DNA of 64,000 nucleotides from positions 62,001 to 126,000 of the forward strand of contig NZ_PUEJ01000014.1 in NCBI RefSeq assembly GCF_002982075.1, in the 5' to 3' direction. Below the pieces are notes generated by a model. The model saw nothing but the letters and a program-made list of their open reading frames with translations, searched no databases and had not been told where the DNA came from. Origin of the DNA: Labrys okinawensis (GTDB lineage: Bacteria; Pseudomonadota; Alphaproteobacteria; Rhizobiales; Labraceae). Below, in pieces: positions 40,670 through 50,067 of this stretch. Both the position numbers and the translations under genes were made by a program. Positions within the stretch are counted from its first letter, which is position 1; each line of letters starts with the position of its first letter.

Positions 40670-41785
40670 TCAATGGTGCTGGCCGGCAAAGCGGGCACGC
40701 GGATCGTCGGGCATGACCACCTCGCCATGAAGGTCGGGGCGATAGGGGCGGGCACTCGAGGGCAGCACCCGGCGCACGAAATATTCCGGATCCTTCATCT
40801 GGCGCCGCAGGGCCGGGATGATCTCGCGATAGGCCTCGATCGTGCTGCGATAGGGCGTCGGCGTGTCGGCGAGCATGGCCTTATGCAGTTCCGGGAGCGC
40901 GTGGTAGGGCACCATCGGGAACATATGGTGCTCGACGTGATAGTTCATGTTCCAATAAACGAAACGGAAGAACGGATTCATGTAGACGGTGCGGGAGTTC
41001 AGCCGATGGTCGAGCACGTTCTCGGCCAGGCCCGCATGCTGCGTCAGCCCGAAATAGAGGGTCAGCCAGCCGCCATACATGGTGGGCAGGACCCCCACGA
41101 ACATCATCGGCAGCCAGGATTGCAGCGCCAGCGAAAGTGCAAGGGTAGCGACATGGATGGCGAGCCAGATGCGCGCGACCAGATAGACCTTGCCGCGTTC
41201 CATGTCCGGCACGAAGGTCTCTTCCTCTTCGCTGAGCCGGCCGGTGGCGTGCAGCACAAGGCCCTTGAGGCCAGTCCAGGTCGAGGCGATCGCGAAGATA
41301 TTCGATATCAGGCGCAGGATTGCCGGGGGGCGCATCGCCGCGATCTCGGGGTCGCGGCCGACGATGATGGTATCGGTGTGATGGCGCGTATGGCTCCAGC
41401 GCCAGATCGTCGGCTCGCGCATGATCATGAAGCAGGCGATGTGATAAACGACGTCGTTCATCCATCGGGTGCGGAAAGCCGTGCCGTGCCCACATTCGTG
41501 CCAGCGCGAATCCGAGGCCGAGCCGTAGAGAATGCCGTAGAGCGCGAAGAACGGCACGCACCACCAAGTCCCCCACAGCAGCCCGGCGGCGACGCCGCTT
41601 GCCAGCAGGCCGGCCAGCCACAGCGCGGTGTCGCGGATCGCCGGAGCGTCCTTGCGCTGCATCAGTTCCTTCATGCGCTTGCGGGGAATGTCGCAGCGAT
41701 ACCATTCGGCTGCGGCAAGGCCGCTCTCGACGGCGGCCTGGGCATCGCGCCCGATCAGACTGTAGTCGCGCCGGGTCGGCCTCAT
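40670..41785 (-). CDS. membrane di-iron oxygenase of the fatty acid desaturase family (MocD-like)
   Basis: The 371-residue protein has four or more hydrophobic segments and the three histidine boxes of membrane di-iron enzymes: HECGH (about residue 99), HTRHH (about 135) and HVEHH (about 290). Partnership with its own ferredoxin and reductase is unusual for lipid desaturases and fits MocD, which with MocE and MocF O-demethylates rhizopine. The ATG at 41785 follows GGGGAG; the frame is open to 41815. It heads a minus-strand operon, divergent from the LacI-family regulator. Confidence 0.85.
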   Translation of the reverse strand: MRPTRRDYSLIGRDAQAAVESGLAAAEWYRCDIPRKRMKELMQRKDAPAIRDTALWLAGLLASGVAAGLLWGTWWCVPFFALYGILYGSASDSRWHECGHGTAFRTRWMNDVVYHIACFMIMREPTIWRWSHTRHHTDTIIVGRDPEIAAMRPPAILRLISNIFAIASTWTGLKGLVLHATGRLSEEEETFVPDMERGKVYLVARIWLAIHVATLALSLALQSWLPMMFVGVLPTMYGGWLTLYFGLTQHAGLAENVLDHRLNSRTVYMNPFFRFVYWNMNYHVEHHMFPMVPYHALPELHKAMLADTPTPYRSTIEAYREIIPALRRQMKDPEYFVRRVLPSSARPYRPDLHGEVVMPDDPRARFAGQHH

Positions 41786-41799
41786 TGCAAGCTCCCCTA

Positions 41800-41880
41800 G
41801 GCAAAACGCGTCCAAGCGAGAACGCTTATTTGCTCACATTCTTTATTTCCGAACCGATCCGACGGATTGGCTCGAGCGTC
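41800..41880. repeat. dispersed repeat, family B copy 2
   Basis: The element starts GGCAAAACGCG and includes a small GAACGCTT hairpin, then the core CCGATCC/GGATTGG inverted repeat at 41846-41871. It matches 44164-44243 over about 80 bp and 32846-32928 over its right half. It lies in the divergent promoter region of the mocD-like and LacI genes. Confidence 0.7.
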
Positions 41881-42018
41881 CAGCCTGGTTGCGACCGGGC
41901 TTCATCCTTGGCGCCGATGCTATGTCGCACCGGTTCCGGGCTCAACGGGGCGTTGACAATTTCTATCAAAATGCATCAGAACGGCTATCATCATGATGTA
42001 ATTCCATCAGGAATGACC

Positions 42019-43044
42019 ATGGGCAGGCCGACGATCCAGGATGTCGCCAGGGAGGCGGGTGTCAGCCCCGCAACGGTCGACCGCGTGCTGAACGGCCGGC
42101 TCCCGGTCCGGCCGGAAACGGCCCGGCGGGTGGCCGAGGCAGCCAAGGCGCTCGGCTACTATGCCGCTGGGCTGATCCAGCAGCGCCTCGATCGCGATGT
42201 GCCGCATTTGCGCCTGGGTTTCTTGCTGCTCAAATCCGCCTCGCCCTTCTACAGCCTGCTGGCGCAATCCATTGCGGAGGCGGCTGCCTCGGCGCACGGC
42301 TTTCGCATCTCCGCCATCATCGAGCACCACGGGGATACCTCGCCGGCGGCCGTGGCCGAGCGGATGCACAGCCTCGGCGAGCGTTGCCAGGCCCTGGCGG
42401 TCGTATCGGTGGACCACCCCCTGATTACTGGGGCGGTCGCCGAGTTGAAGGCCCGCAACGTGCCCGTCTTCGCGCTGCTGTCCGATTTCGCGGCCGAACA
42501 TCGCGCCGGTTATGTCGGCCTCGACAACCGCAAGGCCGGGCGCACGGCGGGCTGGCTCATTGCGCGCACCGCACGCCAAGCCGGCAAGATCGGCATCATT
42601 CTAGGCAGTCACCGTTTCCACGGCCATGAACTGCGCGAGATCGGGCTGCGCAGCTACTTCCGCGAACATGCCCCGGAGTTCGAAGTGCTGGACAGCCGCG
42701 TCAACCTGGAGGAGTCGAGCATAGCCTATGAGGCGACGTTCGGGCTCATCAGGCGCTATCCGGACCTGGCCGGCCTCTATGTGGCCGGAGGCGGCATGGA
42801 AGGGGTCATTGCCGCCCTGCGGGAAGAGAAGGCGAAGGGACTGGTGGCCGTTTGCCCGGAACTGACGCCAGACTCGCGGCTTGCCTTGAGCGAAGAGGTG
42901 ATCTCCTTCGTCATCGCGACGCCGCTGCCGCAACTGCCGGTGGAACTCATCCGCGTCATGGCTCAGGCATGTCTCGCCGGTACCGTGGAAGGAACCGGAC
43001 AGATCTTCCTGCCTTTCAACCTCTATCTTCCAGAAAATATCTGA
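42019..43044 (+). CDS. LacI family transcriptional regulator
   Basis: The 341-residue protein starts MGRPTIQDVAREAGVSPATVDRVLNGRLPVRPETARRV, a LacI headpiece, followed by a sugar-binding domain (LRLGFLLLKSASPFYSLLAQSI). AGGA six bases upstream supports the ATG at 42019 over that at 42013. TTGACA at 41953 is its likely -35. Flanked by the mocD-like operon on one side and the IolI-like and ABC genes on the other, it is the probable repressor of the whole locus. Confidence 0.9.
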   Translation: MGRPTIQDVAREAGVSPATVDRVLNGRLPVRPETARRVAEAAKALGYYAAGLIQQRLDRDVPHLRLGFLLLKSASPFYSLLAQSIAEAAASAHGFRISAIIEHHGDTSPAAVAERMHSLGERCQALAVVSVDHPLITGAVAELKARNVPVFALLSDFAAEHRAGYVGLDNRKAGRTAGWLIARTARQAGKIGIILGSHRFHGHELREIGLRSYFREHAPEFEVLDSRVNLEESSIAYEATFGLIRRYPDLAGLYVAGGGMEGVIAALREEKAKGLVAVCPELTPDSRLALSEEVISFVIATPLPQLPVELIRVMAQACLAGTVEGTGQIFLPFNLYLPENI

Positions 43045-43332
43045 ACCGTTCGACGGTCGCTCCTGACCCGTGTCCTTGTTCACGAGTTTTCCTGCCTCCC
43101 ACGCTTCCCAGATCGAGGGGAGGATGTCTCGGCGCCGGCAGCGACTTCGCGCGAGCCAGCAGGACCGAAATGCGTACTTGACAGGGCAGTGCAAAAATAG
43201 AATATTAATTCCAATTAAGGTAAAAAACGGTCCAATCATTCCATTTTGATGACTGGTACCGGAGAGCATATGGCGTCGGAAAAACGCCTCCGAGGTTGGA
43301 AATAGGGCGCTCACGCCTGCAAGGAGTGTTTC

Positions 43333-44163
43333 ATGACAAGCGAAGCCGAACCCTTCGCTCTCAACCATATGACCGCGCCGAAGCTGCGGCCTGCCGAGTT
43401 CTTTGCGCTCGCCCGCAATCTGGGGCTCGCCAGGGTCGAGATCCGCAACGACCTCGCCGGCAACGCCATCCTCGACGGGACGCCTGCGGCCTCGGTGAAA
43501 GAAGAGGCGCAGCGCGCCGGCATCGACATCCTTTCAATCAATGCCCTCCAGCGCTTCAATGACTGGACCGCGGCACGCGCGTCGGAAGCTGAAGAACTGG
43601 CCGACTATGCGGCCGCTGCCGGCGCCAAGGCTCTGGTGCTCGTGCCCCGCAATGACGGTGAGGGGCGTGGCGACCATGAGCGCCTTCCCCGTCTGATCGA
43701 AGCCTTGCAGGCGCTCGAACCGATCCTGTCGGCACGCGGGCTGATCGGCCTCGTCGAACCTCTCGGTTTCGAGATCTGCTCCCTGCGCCTGAAGTCGGAG
43801 GCCGTCGCCGCCATCGATGCCGTCGATGGTGCGCGGACCTTCAAACTGGTGCATGATACGTTCCATCATCATCTTGCGGGCGAGGCTGCGTTGTTCCCGG
43901 ACCGCACAGGGCTGGTTCATATCTCCGGCGTGGACGATGCGTCCGTCGCGGTGGGGGAGATGCGGGACAGCCATCGCGGCCTTGTCGGGGCGGATGATCG
44001 TCTTGGCAATATCGATCAGATCAGAGCGCTGCGCGCCGGCGGCTATGGCGGTGCGCTCTCCTTCGAACCCTTCGCCGAAAGCATACAGCAAATGGACGCC
44101 AGCCAGATCCGGGACCGCCTTGCCGCGAGCATGGCGCTGGTAGCGGCAGGCCTGGCGTCCTAG
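43333..44163 (+). CDS. TIM-barrel isomerase, IolI-like (2-keto-inositol isomerase type)
   Basis: The 276-residue protein belongs to the AP endonuclease 2-like TIM barrel family. IolI-like features are LARVEIRNDL, INALQRFND, EPLGFEICSLR, KLVHDTFHHHLAG and SFEPFAESIQ, with Glu, Asp and His metal ligands in the barrel. IolI interconverts inosose isomers in inositol breakdown. AAGGAG precedes the ATG at 43333. It follows the LacI gene by 288 nt, a gap that contains an AT-rich promoter-like region. Confidence 0.75.
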   Translation: MTSEAEPFALNHMTAPKLRPAEFFALARNLGLARVEIRNDLAGNAILDGTPAASVKEEAQRAGIDILSINALQRFNDWTAARASEAEELADYAAAAGAKALVLVPRNDGEGRGDHERLPRLIEALQALEPILSARGLIGLVEPLGFEICSLRLKSEAVAAIDAVDGARTFKLVHDTFHHHLAGEAALFPDRTGLVHISGVDDASVAVGEMRDSHRGLVGADDRLGNIDQIRALRAGGYGGALSFEPFAESIQQMDASQIRDRLAASMALVAAGLAS

Positions 44164-44243
44164 GGCAAAGCGCGTTCGGGCGTGAACGCTTTTTGCTCCA
44201 ACTCTTTGTTTCCAGGCCAATCCAGCGGATTGGCTGAAGCGTC
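44164..44243. repeat. dispersed repeat, family B copy 3
   Basis: It begins GGCAAAGCGCG, one base after the IolI-like stop codon, continues through GTGAACGCTTTTTGCTCC and ends with CCAATCC/GGATTGG arms at 44209-44234. It lies between the isomerase and binding-protein genes. Confidence 0.7.
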
Positions 44244-44333
44244 AAACGCTCCAACGATCCACCAATTCCCCGCAAGGGGATTATCCGGAAAATGACGGGT
44301 GCTGCCGGACATCCGACCCAGGGAGGAGACACG

Positions 44334-45260
44334 ATGAAACGGACCCTTTTCGCGCTCGCCGCAACGGCTTTGCTGTGTGGCACGGCCTATGCCGAGAATA
44401 TCGGCGTCAGCATGGCCAAGTTCGATGACAACTTCCTCACCGTGTTGCGCAACGGCATGACCGACTATGCCAAGACCAAGTCCGGTGTGAATCTCCAGAT
44501 CGAGGATGGCCAGAACGACGTCAACAAGCAGCTCAGCCAGATTCAGAACTTCATCGCCCAGAAGGTCGATGCCATCATCGTCAACCCGGTCGACACCGAC
44601 GCAACCCCGCAGATGACCAAGCTCGCCACCGATGCCGGCATCCCCCTCGTCTATGTCAACCGCATGCCCTCCGAAGAGAAGCTGCCGGAGAAGGTCGCCT
44701 TCGTCGGCTCGAACGAGGTCGATTCCGGTACGCTCGAAACCAAGGAGATCTGCAAGCTCCTCGGAGGCAAGGGCGATATCGTGGTGATCATGGGCGAATT
44801 GTCGAACCAGGCCGCCCGCCAGCGCACGCAGGATGTCGAGGACGTGATCGCCAAGGAGCCCTGCACGGGCATGAAGATCCTGCAGAAGCAGACGGCCAAC
44901 TGGGACCGCACCCAGGCGATCGACCTGATGACCAATTGGCTGACCTCCGGCATCAAGCCGGCTGCCGTGATCTCCAACAATGACGAAATGGCCATCGGGG
45001 CCATCCAGGCCCTCAAGCAGGCCGGCCTTGCCGGCGGCAAGGTCCTCGTCGGCGGCGTGGACGCCACGCAGGATGGCCTCGGCGCCATGAAGGATGGCGA
45101 TCTGCAGGTCACCGTGTTCCAGAACGCCGCCGGCCAGGGCCAGGGTGCCGTCGATACGGCGCTGAAGCTTGCCAAGGGCGAGAAGGTCGACCCCATGGTT
45201 TGGGTGCCCTTCGAGCTGGTGACCCCGGCCAATATCGACAACTACCTCAAGAAGAACTGA
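44334..45260 (+). CDS. sugar-binding protein of the RbsB/MocB type
   Basis: The 308-residue periplasmic protein has a signal peptide (MKRTLFALAATALLCGTAYA, cut before ENI) and the Peripla_BP_4 fold: IGVSMAKFDDNFLTVLRNGMTDYAKT, NFIAQKVDAIIVNPVDTDA, SNNDEMAIGAIQALKQAG and VGGVDATQDGL. These stretches match the proteins annotated as rhizopine-binding MocB and inositol-binding IbpA more than ribose RbsB, so an inositol-type ligand is likely. The ATG at 44334 follows GGAGGAG. Confidence 0.85.
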   Translation: MKRTLFALAATALLCGTAYAENIGVSMAKFDDNFLTVLRNGMTDYAKTKSGVNLQIEDGQNDVNKQLSQIQNFIAQKVDAIIVNPVDTDATPQMTKLATDAGIPLVYVNRMPSEEKLPEKVAFVGSNEVDSGTLETKEICKLLGGKGDIVVIMGELSNQAARQRTQDVEDVIAKEPCTGMKILQKQTANWDRTQAIDLMTNWLTSGIKPAAVISNNDEMAIGAIQALKQAGLAGGKVLVGGVDATQDGLGAMKDGDLQVTVFQNAAGQGQGAVDTALKLAKGEKVDPMVWVPFELVTPANIDNYLKKN

Positions 45261-45399
45261 TCGAACGGCGCGGAGCCCCTCCGGCTCAGGAAGCCGGGGG
45301 GTGCGCGATTTTCTCGTCAGACGCGGCAATGTCCGGACCCCTGTTCCGGGCCGATGAAACACGTCGGCAGCTCCGGCGCAAGCATGAGGGAGAATGACG

Positions 45400-46929
45400 A
45401 TGGCTGTAGTGCAATCGGCGGCGCCGAGCCGCGGTACCACGGGTTCTGCCTATCTCATCGAGGTGGAAGGCGTGCGCAAGGGCTTTCCCGGCGTGCTGGC
45501 GCTCGACAATGTCTCCTTCAAGCTGCGCCCCGGCACGGTGCATGCCCTGATGGGCGAGAACGGCGCCGGCAAGTCGACGCTGATGAAGATCATCGCCGGC
45601 GTCTATCAGCGCGACAGCGGCGTGATGAAGCTGCGCGGGCAGGAGGTGCAGTTCTCCGGCCCCCTCGATGCGCTCCAGCAGGGCGTCGCCATGATCCATC
45701 AGGAACTCAACCTGATGCAATATATGACGGTGGCGGAGAATGTCTGGATCCGACGCGAGCCATTGACCCGGCTCGGCTTCGTCGATCATGGCGAGCTCAA
45801 CCGGCGCACCGCCAAATTGTTCGAGCAGCTCAAGATCAAGATCGACCCCACCGTGCCCGTCGGATCGCTATCGGTGGCTAACCGCCAGATGGTCGAGATC
45901 GCCAAGGCGATTTCCTACAATTCCGACGTGCTGATCATGGACGAGCCGACCTCGGCCCTGACCGAGACTGAAGTCGCGCATCTGTTCGAGATCATCCACG
46001 ACCTCAAGGCGCAGGGTAAGGGCATCGTCTACATCACGCACAAGATGAACGAGCTGTTCGAGATCGCCGACGAGGTCTCGATCTTCCGCGACGGCAAATA
46101 TATCGGCACGGACCTGGCCGCCAACCTCACGCGCGACGAGATCATCCGCCGCATGGTCGGCCGCGAGATCACCCAGATGTTCCCCAAGGAGACGGTGCCT
46201 ATCGGCGACGTCGTCCTGTCGGTGAGGAACCTGACGCTCGACGGCGTCTTCCGCGATGTCTCCTTCGACTTGCGCGCCGGCGAGATCCTCGGTTTCGCCG
46301 GGCTGGTCGGGGCAGGGCGCTCCAATGTGGCGGAAACCCTGTTCGGTGTCACGCCGGCCTCCTCCGGCACGATCGAGGTCTTCGGCAAGCCCGTCTCCAT
46401 CTCCTCGCCTGCCGTCGCCATGCGCCAGGGCATGGCGTTCCTCACCGAGGATCGCAAGGACACCGGCTGCTTCCTCATTCTCGACATCCTCGAAAACATG
46501 CAGATGGCGGTGCTGACGCAGCGCTACGTCAGGGCCGGCTTCGTCGCCTCGGGCGAGGCGACGCCGGCCTGCGCCGAGATGAGCGCGGCGCTGCGCGTCA
46601 AGACACCCAACCTGCATGAGCGCATCGAGAACCTGTCCGGCGGTAACCAGCAGAAGGTCCTGATCGGCCGCTGGCTCCTGACCAAGCCGAAGATACTCAT
46701 CCTCGACGAGCCGACGCGCGGCATCGATGTCGGCGCCAAGGCTGAAATCCATCGCCTGATCAGCAAGCTGGCGGGCGAGGGCGTGGCGGTGATCATGATT
46801 TCCTCGGAACTGCCGGAGGTGCTGGGCATGAGCGACCGCATCCTCGTCATGCATGCCGGCCACGCTACCGGCATCCTCGACCGGGCGGAGGCGGACCAGG
46901 TCAAGATCATGGAACTGGCCGCGCGCTGA
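45400..46929 (+). CDS. sugar ABC transporter ATPase, RbsA/IatA type
   Basis: The 509-residue protein contains two ATPase domains. The first is complete: Walker A GENGAGKSTLMK (about residue 50), LSVANRQMVEIAKAI and MDEPTSAL. The second has the degenerate Walker A GLVGAGRSN and signature LSGGNQQKVLIGRWL with LDEPTRGIDVGAK, as in all RbsA-type proteins. The start is taken at 45400, seven bases after GGGAG, rather than at 45394. It lies between the binding protein and permease genes. Confidence 0.93.
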   Translation: MAVVQSAAPSRGTTGSAYLIEVEGVRKGFPGVLALDNVSFKLRPGTVHALMGENGAGKSTLMKIIAGVYQRDSGVMKLRGQEVQFSGPLDALQQGVAMIHQELNLMQYMTVAENVWIRREPLTRLGFVDHGELNRRTAKLFEQLKIKIDPTVPVGSLSVANRQMVEIAKAISYNSDVLIMDEPTSALTETEVAHLFEIIHDLKAQGKGIVYITHKMNELFEIADEVSIFRDGKYIGTDLAANLTRDEIIRRMVGREITQMFPKETVPIGDVVLSVRNLTLDGVFRDVSFDLRAGEILGFAGLVGAGRSNVAETLFGVTPASSGTIEVFGKPVSISSPAVAMRQGMAFLTEDRKDTGCFLILDILENMQMAVLTQRYVRAGFVASGEATPACAEMSAALRVKTPNLHERIENLSGGNQQKVLIGRWLLTKPKILILDEPTRGIDVGAKAEIHRLISKLAGEGVAVIMISSELPEVLGMSDRILVMHAGHATGILDRAEADQVKIMELAAR

Positions 46930-47004
46930 GGCGCGGTCCCTGGAATTGGAAGAACCCCGATACGGCGCGCCGTGAGGCGCTTAGCGATAAAATTGGAGGA
47001 TCCC

Positions 47005-48051
47005 ATGTCCGCGAACGAGGCTGCCGGCAAATCGCCGCAGATATCCAGCGTCAAACCGCATCGCAGGCTGCCGCAGGAACTGAGCATCCTGGCGGTTCTC
47101 GCCGTCATCGTGGCGATATTCGAGCTCATCGGCTGGCCGCTGAAGAGCCAGAGCTTCTTCTTCAATGCGGGTCGCCTGAGCATCATCTTCCTGCAGGTGG
47201 CGGTGATCGGCATCATCGCGGTGGGCGTGGCGCAGACCATCATCACCAGCGGCGTCGACCTGTCCTCCGGCTCCGTGGTGGGCGCCACCGCCATGATCGC
47301 CGCCTCGCTCGCGCAGGTGAGCACGGCCCGCTCCGTGGTCTATCCGCATCTCACCGATCTGCCTTTCATCATTCCCGTGCTGGCCGGGCTGGCGACGGGA
47401 CTGCTGGCCGGCGTCATCAACGGCGCGCTCATCGCTTACGCCAATGTGCCGCCCTTCATCGCCACGCTCGGCATGATGGTCTCGGCGCGCGGCTTCGCCA
47501 CCTGGTACACCAATGGCCAGCCCGTCAGCACCTTCACGCCCTCCTTCCGCGTCATCGGTTCGCCCGTGGAACTCTTCGGCTTTTCCATCGACGTGCCGAC
47601 GGTGATCTTCCTGGTGGTGGCGCTGATCTTCCACATCGCCATGTGCTACACGCGCTATGGCAAATTCACCTATGCCATCGGCTCGAACATGCAGGCCGCG
47701 CGCGTTTCGGGCATCGACGTGAAGTGGCACCTGGTCAAGGTCTACGGCTTCGCCGGCCTGCTTTCGGGCCTGGCCGGGGTGGTGCAGATCGCCCGTGCGG
47801 GCTCGGGCCAGGCCGGCGCAGGTCTCGGCTATGAGCTGCAGGCCATCGCGGCGGTGGTGATCGGCGGCACCTCGCTCTCCGGCGGCGTGGGACGCATCAC
47901 TTCCACGGTGATCGGCCTCCTCATCCTCTCGGTGGTGACCTCGGGTTTCACCTTCCTCGGCGTTCCCGCCTCCCTGCAGCAGATCGTGCTCGGCGCCATC
48001 ATCGTGGGTGCCGTGGTGATCGACCAGTATCGCCGGCGCCGGAAGGTCTGA
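47005..48051 (+). CDS. sugar ABC transporter permease, RbsC/IatP type
   Basis: The 348-residue protein has eight to ten hydrophobic helices and the family motifs GVAQTIITSGVDLSSGSVVG and VIGGTSLSGGVGRITSTVIG. It forms the membrane channel for the binding protein and ATPase upstream. The ATG at 47005 is preceded by GGAGG, while the open frame runs upstream to 46972. A terminator follows at 48072, closing the plus-strand operon. Confidence 0.93.
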   Translation: MSANEAAGKSPQISSVKPHRRLPQELSILAVLAVIVAIFELIGWPLKSQSFFFNAGRLSIIFLQVAVIGIIAVGVAQTIITSGVDLSSGSVVGATAMIAASLAQVSTARSVVYPHLTDLPFIIPVLAGLATGLLAGVINGALIAYANVPPFIATLGMMVSARGFATWYTNGQPVSTFTPSFRVIGSPVELFGFSIDVPTVIFLVVALIFHIAMCYTRYGKFTYAIGSNMQAARVSGIDVKWHLVKVYGFAGLLSGLAGVVQIARAGSGQAGAGLGYELQAIAAVVIGGTSLSGGVGRITSTVIGLLILSVVTSGFTFLGVPASLQQIVLGAIIVGAVVIDQYRRRRKV

Positions 48052-48387
48052 GGCGAGCAGCACTACGATCGAACGGCCCGTCCGCCAGGGCGGGCCGTTG
48101 TCATTTGTCCGCATCTGTCGCTGCCCTGGAAGGCCTACACGATTGGTTGCAATCATGTGTGCCCTCGCGAACAGGCCCGTTGCCTCGCTGCCGGCTTGCT
48201 ATATGTAGTCTATCCCAGTGCCTGTTGACGGCCCGTCGGCCTGGTGCTTGTCGGGCTGGGGCGGCACGGAAGATCGAATGACACCATGGTCCATGCGGCA
48301 CGAATGTTCCCCTGGCCAGGAAATGAGGGGTGAGGGGCTCAACGCGTCCGGCCGGTGCCGGCAGGGCGTTGAACCTGGCGAGACTTG
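48052..48387. other. intergenic region before the sulfotransferase-like gene
   Basis: Apart from the terminator at its left end I see no gene or recognisable regulatory site in this 336-nt stretch. Confidence 0.4.
48072..48099 (+). terminator. terminator of the moc-like ABC operon
   Basis: AACGGCCCG and CGGGCCGTT arms form a 9-bp stem, followed by GTCATTTGT, 20 nt past the permease stop. The T-run is weak. Confidence 0.7.
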
Positions 48388-49146
48388 ATGAGCAGCAACA
48401 CCACGGTCTATCTTTTTCCGCATATCCTGAAATGCGCCGGCCTGAGCGTCAGGGATTATCTCCTGCACGACGTCCCGCCGCGCGGCTCCGCCGTGATTTA
48501 TTCCAAGCCCGAGCAACGGCCCTGGCTCGATCCGAAGGTCCGCGTGCCCCAAGCCGATCGCGACGAGATCCGCATCCTGTTCGGCCACAGATTGCCGCGC
48601 ACCGCCGCCAAGGGCTTCGAAGGACGCGTCATCCGGGAGGTCGGGCTGCTCCGGGAGCCGGTGTCCTTCTACGTCTCGCTCTACAATTTCCTGCAGAAGA
48701 CGCCGGAGAGACATCGGGTCGTGGGCATGTCCTTCGAGCAGTGGTATCCGACCAACAAACACAACCGCATCAGCCGCTTCTATTTCCGCCACTATTTCGG
48801 CCTGTCCTCCCTGGGCATCCGCAAGATGAGCCAGCGCCAGAGGTTCGAATTTCTCTCCAGGCAGTTCGAGACATTCTGGTTCGTCGGCGACTATCGCAAC
48901 TGCGATGCGGTGATGGAGCGGATTACCCAGGATATCGGCTGGAAATTCGAGAAACTGCCGCATGAGAATGCCGCGCCTACCAATGCGCTGCGCAGCCAGG
49001 ATATCGGCGAGGACCTGCGCCGGAAAATCCGGGAGGACAACGCCCTCGACCTGGCGCTCTACGAAACCTGGAGTGAGCGCAAATGGGGGGGCAATCCGAC
49101 GCTTGAGCGCGGCCAGGGCCTGAACAATCGCTGGACCTGGCAGTAG
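48388..49146 (+). CDS. sulfotransferase-like protein
   Basis: The 252-residue protein starts MSSNTTVYLFPHILKCAGLSVRDYL: the PHxxKCAGxS segment is the 5'-phosphosulfate-binding loop of the sulfotransferase 2 family, and LLREPVSFYVSLYNFL (about residue 90) corresponds to the 3'-phosphate loop. It would transfer sulfate from PAPS to a surface carbohydrate or other acceptor. The ribosome binding site is weak. It is isolated, with no sulfate-activation or glycan genes nearby. Confidence 0.7.
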   Translation: MSSNTTVYLFPHILKCAGLSVRDYLLHDVPPRGSAVIYSKPEQRPWLDPKVRVPQADRDEIRILFGHRLPRTAAKGFEGRVIREVGLLREPVSFYVSLYNFLQKTPERHRVVGMSFEQWYPTNKHNRISRFYFRHYFGLSSLGIRKMSQRQRFEFLSRQFETFWFVGDYRNCDAVMERITQDIGWKFEKLPHENAAPTNALRSQDIGEDLRRKIREDNALDLALYETWSERKWGGNPTLERGQGLNNRWTWQ

Positions 49147-50067
49147 CGGCGGCAGGGCGGGCCAGCTCCCGGTCGGGGCATCATCCCGAGAGGATGGCTG
49201 ACAATCGGTGCGGCGTTTCAAACTCTTGCCCCGATCCCATGCTATGCAGGCGTCAGGTCGGCGTTCGCGAGGCTTGCGAAGAGCAATCCTCGGCTTCGAT
49301 CGGACTGCCGGCCGGGCTCGAGCGCATGGATCTGCCCATGGCCCACGCGCCCGGGCCGATGACCCCAACCAAACTTCGCTCCCCGATCAGAAGGGCAAGG
49401 TTCTTTCTGACCGGGGATTTGTCGAGCGCTCCGCGACGGAAATGCGTAGGGGGCGGCGGGATTTGGTTGCGCTGTGCGGAGTGCGATTGGCTGAATCCCC
49501 GGCTCCAATGTGACTTCTTCGCCATTCGATCAGTCGGGCTGACAGCGAGGGATGCCCACCCCACAATGTGGCCCGCTCTCATCAGCGCCTGCGGTTCACG
49601 GGGTGCAAGGTAAATGCAGCAGGCTTTCGAGGAACGACGGACCTCTTGTAGCTCAATTCTCATTGTCGCAGCGGCAGCGAGTGCTTTCTGATCAGCGGTA
49701 GAACACTGCTTTGTAGTAAGCTCATAGGCCCAGGCCTCCTGACGAGGAAGCGTTCCGCTTTTTCGAGCCACGTCTAATTCGCGACCACAGCGAGCGTACT
49801 GCCACATGAGTTGACGGTAGGTGCGAGGCGGTCCCGTGTACCTTGCAATAAATCGAGACTTCGCCGTTTTTTTAAGAGCTTCCTCGTGTGCGGCCTGTTT
49901 ATGTTTCTTCTCGCCATCCCGCGAATCTGTGACCGGATGCCTCCAGCGTATGTCAAACTGATAGCGATGGGAGCGCATGGGGGCACTACCAAAGATGCAG
50001 TCCATCAGATCTTGGGCCGAGCCGCGGGGCGATATAACATGTGACGATAAGGGATGAGGAATAGGCT
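49147..50067. other. lower-GC stretch with no convincing gene
   Basis: This 921-nt stretch has a visibly lower GC content than its surroundings from about 49600 onwards. A 250-codon minus-strand frame (49253-50005) and a short plus-strand frame (49811-50044) are open, but neither has a ribosome binding site or a recognisable family, and the former loses protein-like character after about codon 150. It may be the remains of acquired DNA. Confidence 0.45.

Noticed and set aside
49253..50005. A 250-codon minus-strand frame in the lower-GC patch
   Set aside because: There is no ribosome binding site and no recognisable family, and the second half reads like non-coding sequence; it is described as part of the intergenic region instead.
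49811..50044. A 77-codon plus-strand frame with a hydrophobic stretch
   Set aside because: It has no ribosome site and its hydrophobic part is short; support is too weak to call a gene.
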